Shown here: in pieces, positions 41,767-49,805 of the stretch | Layout: each line of letters begins with the position of its first letter | Numbering within the stretch: the stretch's first letter is position 1 | Assembly (NCBI GenBank): GCA_030147805.1 | Contig: JASBUR010000009.1 | Location: 40,141-104,140 of the forward strand | Length of the DNA: 64,000 nt | Reading direction: 5' to 3' | Origin: Sphingomonadaceae bacterium | Lineage (GTDB): Bacteria > Pseudomonadota > Alphaproteobacteria > Sphingomonadales > Sphingomonadaceae | Translations under genes and position numbers: made by a program | The notes under the pieces: model-generated | The model's database searches: none | What the model was told of the DNA's origin: nothing | The model's input: only the letters and a program-made list of their open reading frames with translations

Positions 41767-43738
41767 TCGACGTTCGCGGCGAAGAATTTCGCCGAGCGTA
41801 GCAGCATGTCGGCGCGCGCGCCGCTGTCGATGAGGCTGTGCTGGAGATCTTCGTAGACGATCAGCTCGACCGGCCTGCCGGCGCTCTTGAGCGCCGACTC
41901 CATCAACCGCGACTGGCGCAGCTCGACGTTGAGGTCCTTGGTGCCGTGGAACATCAGCACCGGCGTCTTGATCTTGTCGGCGTTCTTCGTCGGCGACCCC
42001 TCGGTGATGTGCGGGCCGGCGCCGATGAACTCCTTGGTGATCAGGAAGCTGCCGAAGTAGCGGCTCTGCTCCTTCAGCGCCATGAGGTCGGTGACCGGCG
42101 CCACGGCGACGGTGGCCTTGTACAGGTCGGGCTCGGCGACGTTGGCCTGCAGCGCGGCGTAGCCGCCGTAGCTCCAGCCGAAGATCGCCAGCTTCTTCGG
42201 ATCGGCGATGCCCTGCTTGACCAACCAGCGCGCGCCGTCGTTGATGTCGCCGATCGAGGTGCGCCACGCCTTGAAGCCATTCTCCTTGAACCAGGCGTCG
42301 CCATAGCCCGCGGAGCCACGATAGTTGGGCTGCAGCACGACATAGCCGAGCTGGCTGAAATATTGGACGAGCCAGTCGAAGCCCCAGGTGTCGCGCGACG
42401 ACGGGCCGCCGTGCGGCATGATGATCGCCGGCAGGTTCTTCGCCTCCTTGCCGGGCGGTAGCGTCAGATAGCCGGGGATCGCGGTGCCGTCGGCCGCCGC
42501 ATAGCTGACCGGCTTCATCGCGCCGAACGTGAGGCCGGCGGTGCCGGGGCGGGTGTCGGAGAGCTTGCCGAGTTGCTTGGTGGCCTTGTCGAACAGATAA
42601 TAGGCGCCCGGATCGACGTCGGTACCGGCGAACAGCAGCAGCTTCGATCCGTCCCAGGTCTCGTCGATGATCGAGATCTCGGGCTGGCCGGGGAGCGCGC
42701 GGCCCAGGCTCGCGGCGAGCTTGGCGAGCGCCGGATCGAAATATTCGATGTGATTGTAGTCGGTCGAGTAGGTGACGCCGACCGGGCGGAAGTTGCGGCC
42801 GATCCGCTTGACGCCGCTCAGGTCGACCTTGTCATGTGCGTAGACCAGCGTCTCGCGGTTGCTGCCGTCGGCCGCGACCTTGAACAGCGCCTGCCGCCCG
42901 TCCTTCGGCTTCATGACGAGGATGTTGTCGCCGGTTTCGTCGAAGCCGTAGACTTCGAGCGTGTTGTTGTCGCGGAGGTTGCTGATCCCGAGTGGCACCC
43001 AGGCGTTGCTCGTCTTCGGCCGATAGAACCACCGGTAGGTACCCGACGAATAGGTGGCGTAGCTCGCGGTGTCCTTCATTTCGGCGAGCGAGCGCAGGCG
43101 AACGCGCCCGGAGCGGTCGCTCAAGAAGTCGCCGGCGTTCGGCGTCGCGCCTTCGACCGTCTTGGAGCGGCCGTTACGCGCGTTGATCATCACCACGGTC
43201 AGCCCGCCCTCGGTGTCGGCCTTGAGTGTCCCGACGCTCTCCTCGGGCATCTTGTAGGTTTCCATCAGGATGTTGTCGGGGTCGTCGGGGAGATAGTCGA
43301 TGATCGACCCGCCATAGGCGTTCACGCCGAGCGCACGACTGCTCTGGCGGGCCCCGATTTCCTTCATGTTGCCGCCATCGGCATCGACCGCGATGATGCG
43401 CGAGACGCCGAACGTGTCGCCGATGTCCTGGCGCTCGGCGCGGAGCGAGCAGGCGAGCCGGTCCTTCTTGATCCAGTCGCACCAGGCGAGCCGCGTATTG
43501 GCCTCGACCGACGACATCACGACTTTCTTGTCGCCGGTCTTGAGATCGACGACCACCGCGGCGGTCGCCTTGCCGGCGACCGGGTTGAGGTAGGAGATCT
43601 TGCTGCCGTCGGGCGAGATCGCCACGCCGTCGAACGCCTCGCGGGCGCCGAGCTGACCGCCAGGTCGGCCATCTGCGCTTGCGCCGAGGTGGTGAGAAAC
43701 AGCGCCGCGACTGCGGCGCGACCGAAGAATCGCGACAT
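41763..43738 (-). CDS. S9-family serine peptidase with an apparent frameshift near its N terminus
   Basis: A prolyl-oligopeptidase-type exopeptidase of about 658 residues if the frame is restored. The C-terminal hydrolase has the nucleophile in IFGWSYGGYAAL, HGGPSSRDTWGFDW, and the catalytic His in YEDLQHSLID; a beta-propeller region precedes it. The signal peptide MSRFFGRAAVAALFLTTSAQ starts at ATG 43738 but reads in another frame than the body. That frame runs to MADLAV (codon at 43655-43657); the family-like sequence QLGAREAFDGVAISPDG begins in the body frame at 43655. One missing base there (GTC-CAG becoming GTCAG) explains both. It is either a sequencing error or a real inactivating or phase-variable change. 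A body-frame start at 43790 would lack a signal peptide. Confidence 0.85.
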
Positions 43739-43808
43739 GTGAGCCCCCCCAATGATCGGCCGACCCTAGCGCGCCCCGCGCGCGAGGCAATCTCGGCGAC
43801 CACCGGGA

Positions 43809-43836
43809 TTGATCTTTCGGGCGAAACCGCTATGTA
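43809..43836 (+). promoter_or_regulatory. Candidate sigma-70-type promoter of rpsD
   Basis: TTGATC (43809-43814) and TATGTA (43831-43836) are separated by 16 bases in the intergenic stretch between the divergent peptidase gene and rpsD. Transcription would start near 43843, giving a leader of about 150 bases before the rpsD ATG. Read by eye only. Confidence 0.45.
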
Positions 43837-43995
43837 GCCCCCTCGCAATTGGCCCCGCACCCCGGTGAAGCGGTGGCCGCGTCGGACGGTACTTGGTCCG
43901 GCGGCGCGATTCCGGGATTTCCGCCGAGCGGTAGGGTGCAGCGCTTTCTTGGCGCCGCGTCCCGCGGTTCGGCATTGCGAGTTGGAGATAAGATC

Positions 43996-44607
43996 ATGTC
44001 GAAGCGTACCAGCGCGAAGTACAAGCTCGATCGCCGGATGGGCGAGAATATCTGGGGCCGCCCGAAGTCGCCGGTCAACAAGCGCGAGTATGGCCCCGGC
44101 CAGCACGGCCAGCGCCGCAAGGGCAAGCTGTCGGACTTCGGCGTGCAGCTGCGCGCCAAGCAGAAGCTCAAGGGCTATTACGGCGACGTCACCGAGAAGC
44201 AGTTCCGCAAGGTCTATGCCGAAGCGGTCCGCATGAAGGGCAACACCGCCGAGAACCTGATCGGCCTGCTCGAGCAGCGGCTGGCGATGGTCGTCTATCG
44301 CGCCAAGTTCGCCCCGACCGTCTGGTCGGCGCGCCAGATCGTCAACCACGGCCACATCCTGCTCAACGGCCGCCGCACCAACATCGGTTCGGCGCGCGTC
44401 AAGCCGGGCGACGTCGTCGAGGTCGGTCCGAAGGGCCGCGAGATGGCGCTGGTGCTCGAGGCGCAAGGCCTGTCGGAGCGCGACGTGCCCGAATATGTCT
44501 CGATGGATGGCTTCAAGGCCACCTATGTCCGCGTGCCCACGCTCGACGAGGTGCCGTATCCGGTGAAGATGGAGCCGAACCTGGTCGTCGAGTTCTACTC
44601 GCGCTAA
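43996..44607 (+). CDS. rpsD: 30S ribosomal protein S4
   Basis: A 203-residue uS4, a primary 16S rRNA binder of the small subunit. The segments [20 protein letters not shown] and [20 protein letters not shown], and the S4 domain [19 protein letters not shown], are typical of alphaproteobacterial S4. The start at ATG 43996 has GGAGATAAGA upstream; the frame open to 43849 is untranslated leader. The gene stands alone, as is common in alphaproteobacteria, and not in the rpoA operon. A strong terminator follows. Confidence 0.98.
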   Translation: MSKRTSAKYKLDRRMGENIWGRPKSPVNKREYGPGQHGQRRKGKLSDFGVQLRAKQKLKGYYGDVTEKQFRKVYAEAVRMKGNTAENLIGLLEQRLAMVVYRAKFAPTVWSARQIVNHGHILLNGRRTNIGSARVKPGDVVEVGPKGREMALVLEAQGLSERDVPEYVSMDGFKATYVRVPTLDEVPYPVKMEPNLVVEFYSR

Positions 44608-44640
44608 CCGGTTCGCCGCTCACCCGGCAAGAAACAGAGA

Positions 44641-44674
44641 AAGGGCGCGGAGAGCGATCTCCGTGCCCTTTTTT
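44641..44674. terminator. Rho-independent terminator of rpsD
   Basis: AAGGGCGCGGAGA and TCTCCGTGCCCTT form a 13-base stem with one mismatch and a four-base loop (44641-44670), followed by T residues. The A-rich left side may also serve the small convergent gene at 44680. Confidence 0.9.
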
Positions 44675-44679
44675 GGCGA

Positions 44680-44889
44680 TTATATCGTTTGCAAATACGA
44701 AGCCATCGCGGCCACGAGACCGATTGCCGCGATGAACACGTGGCACCCGATCATAAGCCAGTAAAACACCGGCCGCTTGTCGCGTGAGATGTCGGCTCCG
44801 GGGGCCCAGATGTCCCCAGTTTTCAGTTCAAGGACAACTAAGCCACAGAAGGCCAAAGCGACCAGCGCGATCTCCCTGCTAACGTTCAC
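44680..44889 (-). CDS. Small two-helix membrane protein
   Basis: A 69-residue protein with two predicted membrane helices: EIALVALAFCGLVVLEL and FYWLMIGCHVFIAAIGLVAAMA, joined by a charged loop (KTGDIWAPGADISRDKRP). Codon use is less GC-rich than in the neighbours. The start is GTG at 44889 with a weak ribosome site, so the gene is plausible but not certain. It lies between the rpsD terminator and the DUF2794 gene on the opposite strand from rpsD. Function unknown. Confidence 0.6.
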   Translation of the reverse strand: MNVSREIALVALAFCGLVVLELKTGDIWAPGADISRDKRPVFYWLMIGCHVFIAAIGLVAAMASYLQTI

Positions 44890-44916
44890 TCTTGCTTCGC
44901 CAACATTGGCATCGCT

Positions 44917-45261
44917 CTAAGCCTCGACCAGCTTCATCAGCCGCCGCTCCAACGGAGCCAGCACCGAACTCAGCTCATGCCCGCGCTTCAACACGGCGCC
45001 GCCTTCGCCGACCAGCGCCCACATGCCTTGCTTGGCGCGCAATGCCGGCCGCTTCACCACCTGCACCTCGGGCCGCTCCGAGGCGCGGCGGAAGGCGGAG
45101 AAGACCGCGGCGTCGCGGTCCATGGCGATGGCATAGTCGCGCCATTCGCCTGTCGCGACGAGGCGGCCGTAGAGATTGAGGATGGCGTTGAGCTCGAGGC
45201 GGTCGAAAGCAACCTGCGCGGGCTGGCGGGAAGGGGCGACGAACGGGGTGACGTTGGTCAT
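44917..45261 (-). CDS. DUF2794-family protein
   Basis: A 114-residue protein of the DUF2794 family, restricted largely to alphaproteobacteria. The conserved core FDRLELNAILNLYGRLVATG, WRDYAIAMDRDAAVFSAFRRA and the KRGHELSSVLAPLERRL end match the family well. No function is established. Start ATG 45261; the frame open further upstream overlaps cysE in another frame. It lies 11 bases after cysE on the same strand, so it is probably in the cysE transcript. Confidence 0.88.
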   Translation of the reverse strand: MTNVTPFVAPSRQPAQVAFDRLELNAILNLYGRLVATGEWRDYAIAMDRDAAVFSAFRRASERPEVQVVKRPALRAKQGMWALVGEGGAVLKRGHELSSVLAPLERRLMKLVEA

Positions 45262-45272
45262 CAAGCTGTAAA

Positions 45273-46007
45273 CTACCCGCGTTTGCGTCGGGGTCCAGCC
45301 TCTTCGGTCAATTCGGCGAGCCGCTTGGTCAGCTGCTCGACCTCGCACTTGAGGATTTCGAGCTTCTGCGTCTGCGGATCGAAGATCTCGCTGCACGGCG
45401 TGCCATAAGGGATGAACGACTTCGCGTAGGTCTCCGCCTCGACGAGCGTCGCCCGCGCCGGAATGCCGACCATCGTCGCACCTTCGGGCACGTCGCGCGT
45501 CACTACCGCGTTGGCGCCGATGCGCGCGCGCGGGCAGACGATGATCGGCCCCAGCACCGCGGCGCCCGAGCCGATGATGACGCCATCGGAGAGGGTGGGG
45601 TGGCGCTTGCCGGCGATACCGTTGGTCGGGTCGGTGCCGCCGAGCGTCACCGACTGGTAGATGGTGACGTCGTCGTGGATTTCGGCGGTCTCGCCGATCA
45701 CCACGCCCTGGCCGTGATCGATGAACAGCCGCTGGCCGATGCGCGCGCCGGGGTGGATGTCGATGCCGGTGAACAGCCGGGCGATATGGTTGACCAGCCG
45801 CGCGAGGAAATAGAGTTCGCCGCGGAACAGCCAGTGCGCGACGCGATGCAGCGCGACGGCGTGCACGCCGGGATAGAGCAGCACCTCCCAACGCGTGCGC
45901 GGCGCGGGATCGCGCGTCTTGATCGAGTCCAGGTACGCGAACAGGGTGCCGAACACGCGAGCCTCCGGTTGCTCTTTGCAACCGCCATTTATGCCGTTCC
46001 GACGCAT
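45273..46007 (-). CDS. cysE: Serine O-acetyltransferase
   Basis: A 244-residue CysE/EpsC-type enzyme that makes O-acetylserine for cysteine synthesis. The helical N-terminal part contains LYPGVHAVALHRVAHWLFR; the left-handed beta-helix includes GIDIHPGARIGQRLFIDHGQ, GVVIGETAEIHDDVTIYQ, GGTDPTNGIAGKRHPTL and GANAVVTRDVPEGATMVGI. A C-terminal coiled segment (ILKCEVEQLTKRLAELTEE) follows. ATG 46007 is chosen because GGGAGGA lies eight bases upstream; the open frame continues to 46193. Its product feeds cysteine to the desulfurases encoded at 12.9-15.2 kb, a metabolic link only. Confidence 0.94.
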   Translation of the reverse strand: MRRNGINGGCKEQPEARVFGTLFAYLDSIKTRDPAPRTRWEVLLYPGVHAVALHRVAHWLFRGELYFLARLVNHIARLFTGIDIHPGARIGQRLFIDHGQGVVIGETAEIHDDVTIYQSVTLGGTDPTNGIAGKRHPTLSDGVIIGSGAAVLGPIIVCPRARIGANAVVTRDVPEGATMVGIPARATLVEAETYAKSFIPYGTPCSEIFDPQTQKLEILKCEVEQLTKRLAELTEEAGPRRKRG

Positions 46008-46086
46008 CCCGCCAGTCCTCCCGGAACGTGGCCGGCCCACGCTTCGTTCAATCGACAGTTTCCATCGACCAACGAAAGGGATCGCC

Positions 46087-46755
46087 ATGAATGAGAACGG
46101 CAATACGACGGGTGGCTTCGCGGGCCGCGGGGCGATGGGGCAGGCGGACCGCGACGACGTCTCGAAGACGCGCAGCCAGACCGGGTTCGACACCCAGGGG
46201 CGCAGCCCCGACTATGACGACGACCGCCTCGGCGGCGACAAGCTGCTCGACGGCCGGCATGCGACCGATCTGAACAGCGACGGCACGCGTCCCGGAACGC
46301 GCGCCGCGGCGGGTGAAGACGCGACCACGCGCGACTCGCTCGGCGACAACCGCGACGGGCTCGGCCGCGACCGCAGCGACCAGGTCGCTGCCGACGAGAC
46401 CGGCAAGCTGATCTCGTCGGAGAAGGTCGTCGGTACCGCGGTCTACAACAGTGCCGGCGAGCATCTCGGCAGCATCCACTCGGTGATGCTGCACAAGATT
46501 TCGGGCCGCGTCGCCTATGCGGTGATGAGCTTCGGCGGCTTCCTCGGCATCGGCGAGCGCTACCATGTGCTGCCGTGGGACGCGCTCACCTACGACGAGG
46601 CCAAGGGCGGCTACAACGTCGACAAGTCGGGCGACGAGCTGCGCGGGGCGCCGCACTACAGCCGCAGCGAGCTCGATGAGCTCGATTACGGCAAGGCGGG
46701 GCCGTTCATCGCCGACTATTACGGCATCGGAGTCGCGTTGCCGCCACGGATCTGA
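46087..46755 (+). CDS. PRC-barrel domain protein
   Basis: A 222-residue protein. The first 115 residues are hydrophilic, rich in Gly, Asp, Arg and Thr and probably disordered. Residues 120-190 form a PRC-barrel (SSEKVVGTAVYNSAGEHLGS, VMSFGGFLGIGERYHVLPWD). Stand-alone PRC-barrel proteins are often found in stress-related gene sets of alphaproteobacteria, but the role is unknown. There is no signal peptide. It is divergent from cysE with about 80 bases between, and is followed by a G/C-rich hairpin around 46779-46803 without a T run. Confidence 0.88.
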   Translation: MNENGNTTGGFAGRGAMGQADRDDVSKTRSQTGFDTQGRSPDYDDDRLGGDKLLDGRHATDLNSDGTRPGTRAAAGEDATTRDSLGDNRDGLGRDRSDQVAADETGKLISSEKVVGTAVYNSAGEHLGSIHSVMLHKISGRVAYAVMSFGGFLGIGERYHVLPWDALTYDEAKGGYNVDKSGDELRGAPHYSRSELDELDYGKAGPFIADYYGIGVALPPRI

Positions 46756-46903
46756 TCCGCCCGACGTCGGACGCGGGCGGAGGCCACGCCTTCCGCCCGC
46801 GCCGCGCGCAGGGCTCGTTTCAGGCCCGATACTCTTTCTACCTTGCTGCGGGCCCTCGGTTCGCGGGAGAAGCGCGCAGGAAGCCGACGGAAGCCGGGGG
46901 CGC

Positions 46904-47647
46904 GTGGAATTCGATCTCGTAACCTTTATCGCCATCGGCTTCGGCGCGCAGCTGGTCGATGGCGCGCTCGGCATGGCGTTCGGGGTGATCTCGAGCACGA
47001 TGCTGATCGCGGTCGGCGTGCCGCCGCGCGTCGCCTCGGCCGGAGTCCATGCCGTCGAGACGGTGACGACCGGCGTCTCGGGCCTCAGCCACGCCTTCCA
47101 TGGCAACATCGACTGGCCGCTGTTCCGCCGGCTGGTCGTCCCGGGTGTCGTCGGCGGCGTGCTGGGCGCCTATGTCCTGACCAATATCCCCGCCGACATC
47201 GCCAAGCCGATCGTGCTCAGCTACCTCATGATCATCGGCGGCGTGCTGCTGTGGAAGGCATCGTTCACGATGCCCAAGGCGAAGAAGCCGTGGCTCGTCG
47301 CGCCGCTCGGCCTCGTCGGCGGCTTTCTCGATGCCGCCGGCGGCGGCGGCTGGGGACCGGTGGTGACGGGCAATCTGCTCGTGCAGGGCAGCGACCCGCG
47401 CAAGACGATCGGCACGGTCAACTCGTCCGAATTCTTCGTGGCGCTCGCCACCTCGAGCGCGTTCCTGCTTCATCTCGGCTGGGAAGTGCTCACCACCGCG
47501 ACGCTCGGCCTGCTGATCGGCGGCGTGGCGGCAGCGCCGTTCGGGGCGCTGCTCGCCAAGCGCATCCCCGCCCGAATGCTGATGACGCTGGTCGGCGTCG
47601 TGCTGATCACGACCAGCGGCTACGGCGTCTATCGGGCGGTCTTCTAG
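46904..47647 (+). CDS. TauE/SafE-family membrane permease
   Basis: A 247-residue integral membrane protein with about seven to eight hydrophobic helices, of the TauE/SafE (DUF81) family of sulfite/organosulfur exporters. The family's repeated motif appears at [20 protein letters not shown] and [22 protein letters not shown] at 46904 after GCCGGGGGC is taken as start; the frame open to 46565 overlaps the PRC-barrel gene. Substrate is probably a sulfur oxyanion or small sulfonate. Proximity to cysE fits sulfur metabolism but is only suggestive. It converges on ahpD with a four-base overlap. Confidence 0.88.
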   Translation: MEFDLVTFIAIGFGAQLVDGALGMAFGVISSTMLIAVGVPPRVASAGVHAVETVTTGVSGLSHAFHGNIDWPLFRRLVVPGVVGGVLGAYVLTNIPADIAKPIVLSYLMIIGGVLLWKASFTMPKAKKPWLVAPLGLVGGFLDAAGGGGWGPVVTGNLLVQGSDPRKTIGTVNSSEFFVALATSSAFLLHLGWEVLTTATLGLLIGGVAAAPFGALLAKRIPARMLMTLVGVVLITTSGYGVYRAVF

Positions 47648-48165
47648 GTATTGGCTTCGAGCGTCTTCGCCACGGCGTTGATCACCGATGCGATGCGCAC
47701 CGCGGTCTGGATCGTCTGCGTCGAGACGCCATGGTCGCGCAGCACCTTCTCGTGCGAGTCGATGCACATGCCGCAGCCGTTGAGCGCCGAGACCGCGAGG
47801 CTGTAGAGCTCGAAATCGGCCTTCTCGATGCCGGGCGCGCCGATGACGTTCATGCGCAGCCGGGCAGGAAGCGTGCCATATTCCTTGTTCGAGGCGAGGT
47901 GCACGAAGCGATAATAGATGTTGTTCATCGCCATGATCGATGCCGCCGCCTTGGCCGCGGTCATCGCCGCGTCGGACAGCTTCTCAGCGGCTTCAGCCTC
48001 GGCCGCCGCGATCGTCGCGCCGTGGCCGGTCGCATGCGCGCAGGCGACGAGCGTGCCGTATTTCTGCTGATCGGTGAGCCCCTGCTCCTGGAGGAGCGAC
48101 GAGATGTTGAGGCGCTGGTCCTTGGCGAAGTCGGGAAGCGTGCGTGCGAGATCGTTCAGGGACAT
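47644..48165 (-). CDS. ahpD: Alkyl hydroperoxide reductase AhpD (alkylhydroperoxidase)
   Basis: A 173-residue AhpD of the carboxymuconolactone-decarboxylase fold, which recycles AhpC with dihydrolipoamide-linked electrons. The catalytic CxxC lies in [13 protein letters not shown] together with the nearby histidine; the segment [11 protein letters not shown] is also typical. It is downstream of ahpC, separated by a hairpin with a U-rich end, so it may be expressed at a lower level. A good ribosome site (GAAAGGAGAC) precedes ATG 48165. The pair has no AhpF gene nearby, in keeping with the AhpD-dependent type. Confidence 0.94.
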   Translation of the reverse strand: MSLNDLARTLPDFAKDQRLNISSLLQEQGLTDQQKYGTLVACAHATGHGATIAAAEAEAAEKLSDAAMTAAKAAASIMAMNNIYYRFVHLASNKEYGTLPARLRMNVIGAPGIEKADFELYSLAVSALNGCGMCIDSHEKVLRDHGVSTQTIQTAVRIASVINAVAKTLEANT

Positions 48166-48180
48166 CGGAGTCTCCTTTCA

Positions 48181-48218
48181 AAAGAAAAGGGAGGGGGCGC
48201 TTGCGCGGACCCCCTCCC
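48181..48218 (-). terminator. Intercistronic terminator/attenuator hairpin between ahpC and ahpD
   Basis: On the minus strand GGGAGGGGG pairs with CCCCCTCCC (48189-48218) around a loop that itself can fold, followed by TTTTCTTT. This looks like a Rho-independent terminator placed after ahpC and before ahpD, so it would pass only part of the transcripts to ahpD. Confidence 0.75.
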
Positions 48219-48244
48219 TCGGAAAGCGGAAGTGAGGGCGTCGC

Positions 48245-48787
48245 TTACGCGGCGGGCTTCAGCACCTCTTCGCCCTGCTGCCAGTTGCACGGGCAGAGCT
48301 CGTCGGTCTGCAGCGCGTCGAGGATGCGCAGCGTCTCCTGCGGGTTGCGGCCGACGTTGAGGCCGTTGACCGTGATGTGCTGGATGACGTTCTCGGGATC
48401 GATGATGAACGTCGTGCGCAGCGCGACGCCGGCATTCTTGTCGAGGATGCCGAGCGCGCGCGCCAGCTCCTGCTTGTTGTCGGCCAGCCACGGGAAGTCG
48501 CAGGCGGCAAGCCGCTCGTCCGACTTGCGCCACGCATAGTGGACGAAATCGGTGTCGGTCGAGGCGCCGATCAGCACCGCGTCGCGGTCGGCAAAGTCCT
48601 GTGCCAGCTCATTGTAGCCGAGGATCTCGGTCGGGCAGACGAAGGTGAAGTCCTTCGGCCACCAGAACAGGATCTTCCACTTGCCCTTGAAGGCGTCGTG
48701 GCTGAGCGTCTCGTCGGCGGGGAGCGACGCGATGCCCTGCTGCACGGGGACGGTGAATTCGGGAAGCTTGTCGCCAACGGTAAGCAT
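48245..48787 (-). CDS. ahpC: Peroxiredoxin AhpC (AhpD-dependent type)
   Basis: A 180-residue 2-Cys peroxiredoxin that reduces H2O2 and alkyl hydroperoxides. The peroxidatic cysteine is in DFTFVCPTEILGYNE. Three further cysteines occur: LAACDFPW and the double cysteine LCPCNWQQGEEVL near the C terminus, so there is a choice of resolving residues, as in the actinobacterial AhpC that pairs with AhpD. Its promoter probably lies in the operator region upstream of divergent oxyR. Strong site AGGAGAGAG before the ATG. Confidence 0.96.
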   Translation of the reverse strand: MLTVGDKLPEFTVPVQQGIASLPADETLSHDAFKGKWKILFWWPKDFTFVCPTEILGYNELAQDFADRDAVLIGASTDTDFVHYAWRKSDERLAACDFPWLADNKQELARALGILDKNAGVALRTTFIIDPENVIQHITVNGLNVGRNPQETLRILDALQTDELCPCNWQQGEEVLKPAA

Positions 48788-48832
48788 GTGGGCTCTCTCC
48801 TAGGTAGGGTGGGGAAACGAATGATGTTGCGG

Positions 48833-48861
48833 CTTATGCCGTGCTCCGATATATCTATCAA
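48833..48861 (-). promoter_or_regulatory. Candidate ahpC promoter
   Basis: On the minus strand TTGATA (48856-48861) and CATAAG (48833-48838) are spaced by 17 bases. The -35 element lies inside the palindrome at 48852-48868, as expected for an OxyR-activated promoter where the bound activator touches polymerase. By-eye reading. Confidence 0.5.
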
Positions 48862-48868
48862 ATAGATA
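48852..48868. promoter_or_regulatory. Palindromic candidate OxyR site between ahpC and oxyR
   Basis: TATCTATCAAATAGATA is a perfect palindrome of seven-base arms around a three-base centre, AT-rich in a GC-rich setting. CTAT/ATAG half-sites are the core elements of known OxyR operators. It is 31 bases from the oxyR ATG and 64 bases from the ahpC ATG. Confidence 0.6.
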
Positions 48869-48899
48869 ATTCCGAGACCGTTGATCGAGAGGGTCGATC

Positions 48900-49805
48900 A
48901 TGATCCTGCCGACGCTGAAGCAACTCCAGTATCTGACGGCGCTCCACCAGCACGGCCATTTCGGCCGTGCGGCGGACGCCTGCTTCGTCACGCAGTCGAC
49001 GCTGTCGTCGGGGCTGCGCGAGCTCGAGAATCTTCTAGACGTTACGCTCGTCGAGCGCACCCGCCGCGTGGTGCGCTTCACCCCGCTGGGCGAGCGGGTC
49101 GTCGCCAAGGCCTATATCGTGCTGCACGAGGCTGAGGCGCTCGCCGAAGCGGTGCGCGCGTCGGCGAAGCCGCTGTCGGGCGAATTGCGGCTCGGCGTCA
49201 TCCCGACGATCGCGCCCTTCCTGCTGCCGCGTATCCTGCCGACGCTCCGCCAGGAATATCCCGACCTCAAGCTCTACCTGCGCGAGGAGACCAGCGGCAT
49301 GGCGTGCGAGGCGCTGGGCCGTGGTCAGCTCGACTGCGTGCTGCTGGCGCTGCCCTACGCCTGCGGCGACATCACCAAGGCCCAGCTGTTCGAAGACCCG
49401 TTCCTCGTCGCCTTCCACAAGGACGAGCCGGTGAAGGGCGAGCCCAACATCGCGCCCGACGCGATCGACGAGACGCGGCTGCTGCTGCTCGAGGACGGCC
49501 ACTGCCTCAAGGACCAGGTGCTGTCGGCGTGCAACCGTCCCGAGCTGCGCGCCGAGGCGGCGATCCTCGGCACCTCGCTCCATACGCTGGTGCAGATGGT
49601 CGACAACAAGCTCGGGCTGACCTTGCTCCCCAAGATGGCGCTCGACGCCGGCATCCTCAACGGCACGCAGGTGATCGCCCGGCCGCTCGAAGCGGTGCAC
49701 GCCTTCCGCGACATCGCGCTGGTATGGCGGACCAGCAGCCCGCGCGGCGAGGAGTTCCAGCTGCTGGCTCAGGCGCTGGCGCGCGCCTCCGAAAGCGTCC
49801 GGTAG
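48900..49805 (+). CDS. oxyR: Hydrogen-peroxide-inducible activator OxyR (LysR family)
   Basis: A 301-residue LysR-type regulator. N-terminal winged helix: LPTLKQLQYLTALHQHGHFG, then SGLRELENLLDVTLVERT. In the effector domain the two redox cysteines have OxyR spacing: LEDGHCLKDQVLSACNRPEL (eight residues between), where oxidation forms the activating disulfide. LREETSGMACEALGRGQLD is typical too. It is divergent from ahpC and sits beside a palindrome that probably binds it, making ahpCD its obvious target. It converges on panE, overlapping its end by 37 bases. Confidence 0.94.
   Translation: MILPTLKQLQYLTALHQHGHFGRAADACFVTQSTLSSGLRELENLLDVTLVERTRRVVRFTPLGERVVAKAYIVLHEAEALAEAVRASAKPLSGELRLGVIPTIAPFLLPRILPTLRQEYPDLKLYLREETSGMACEALGRGQLDCVLLALPYACGDITKAQLFEDPFLVAFHKDEPVKGEPNIAPDAIDETRLLLLEDGHCLKDQVLSACNRPELRAEAAILGTSLHTLVQMVDNKLGLTLLPKMALDAGILNGTQVIARPLEAVHAFRDIALVWRTSSPRGEEFQLLAQALARASESVR

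Noticed and set aside
43739..43790. Upstream start at 43790 in the body frame of the S9 peptidase
   Set aside because: The encoded residues look like an out-of-frame reading of the leader and signal peptide region, whereas a perfect signal peptide is present in the neighbouring frame from 43738.
46779..46803. Hairpin after the PRC-barrel gene as an intrinsic terminator
   Set aside because: There is a good GC stem with one bulge but no T run on either side, so termination cannot be claimed.
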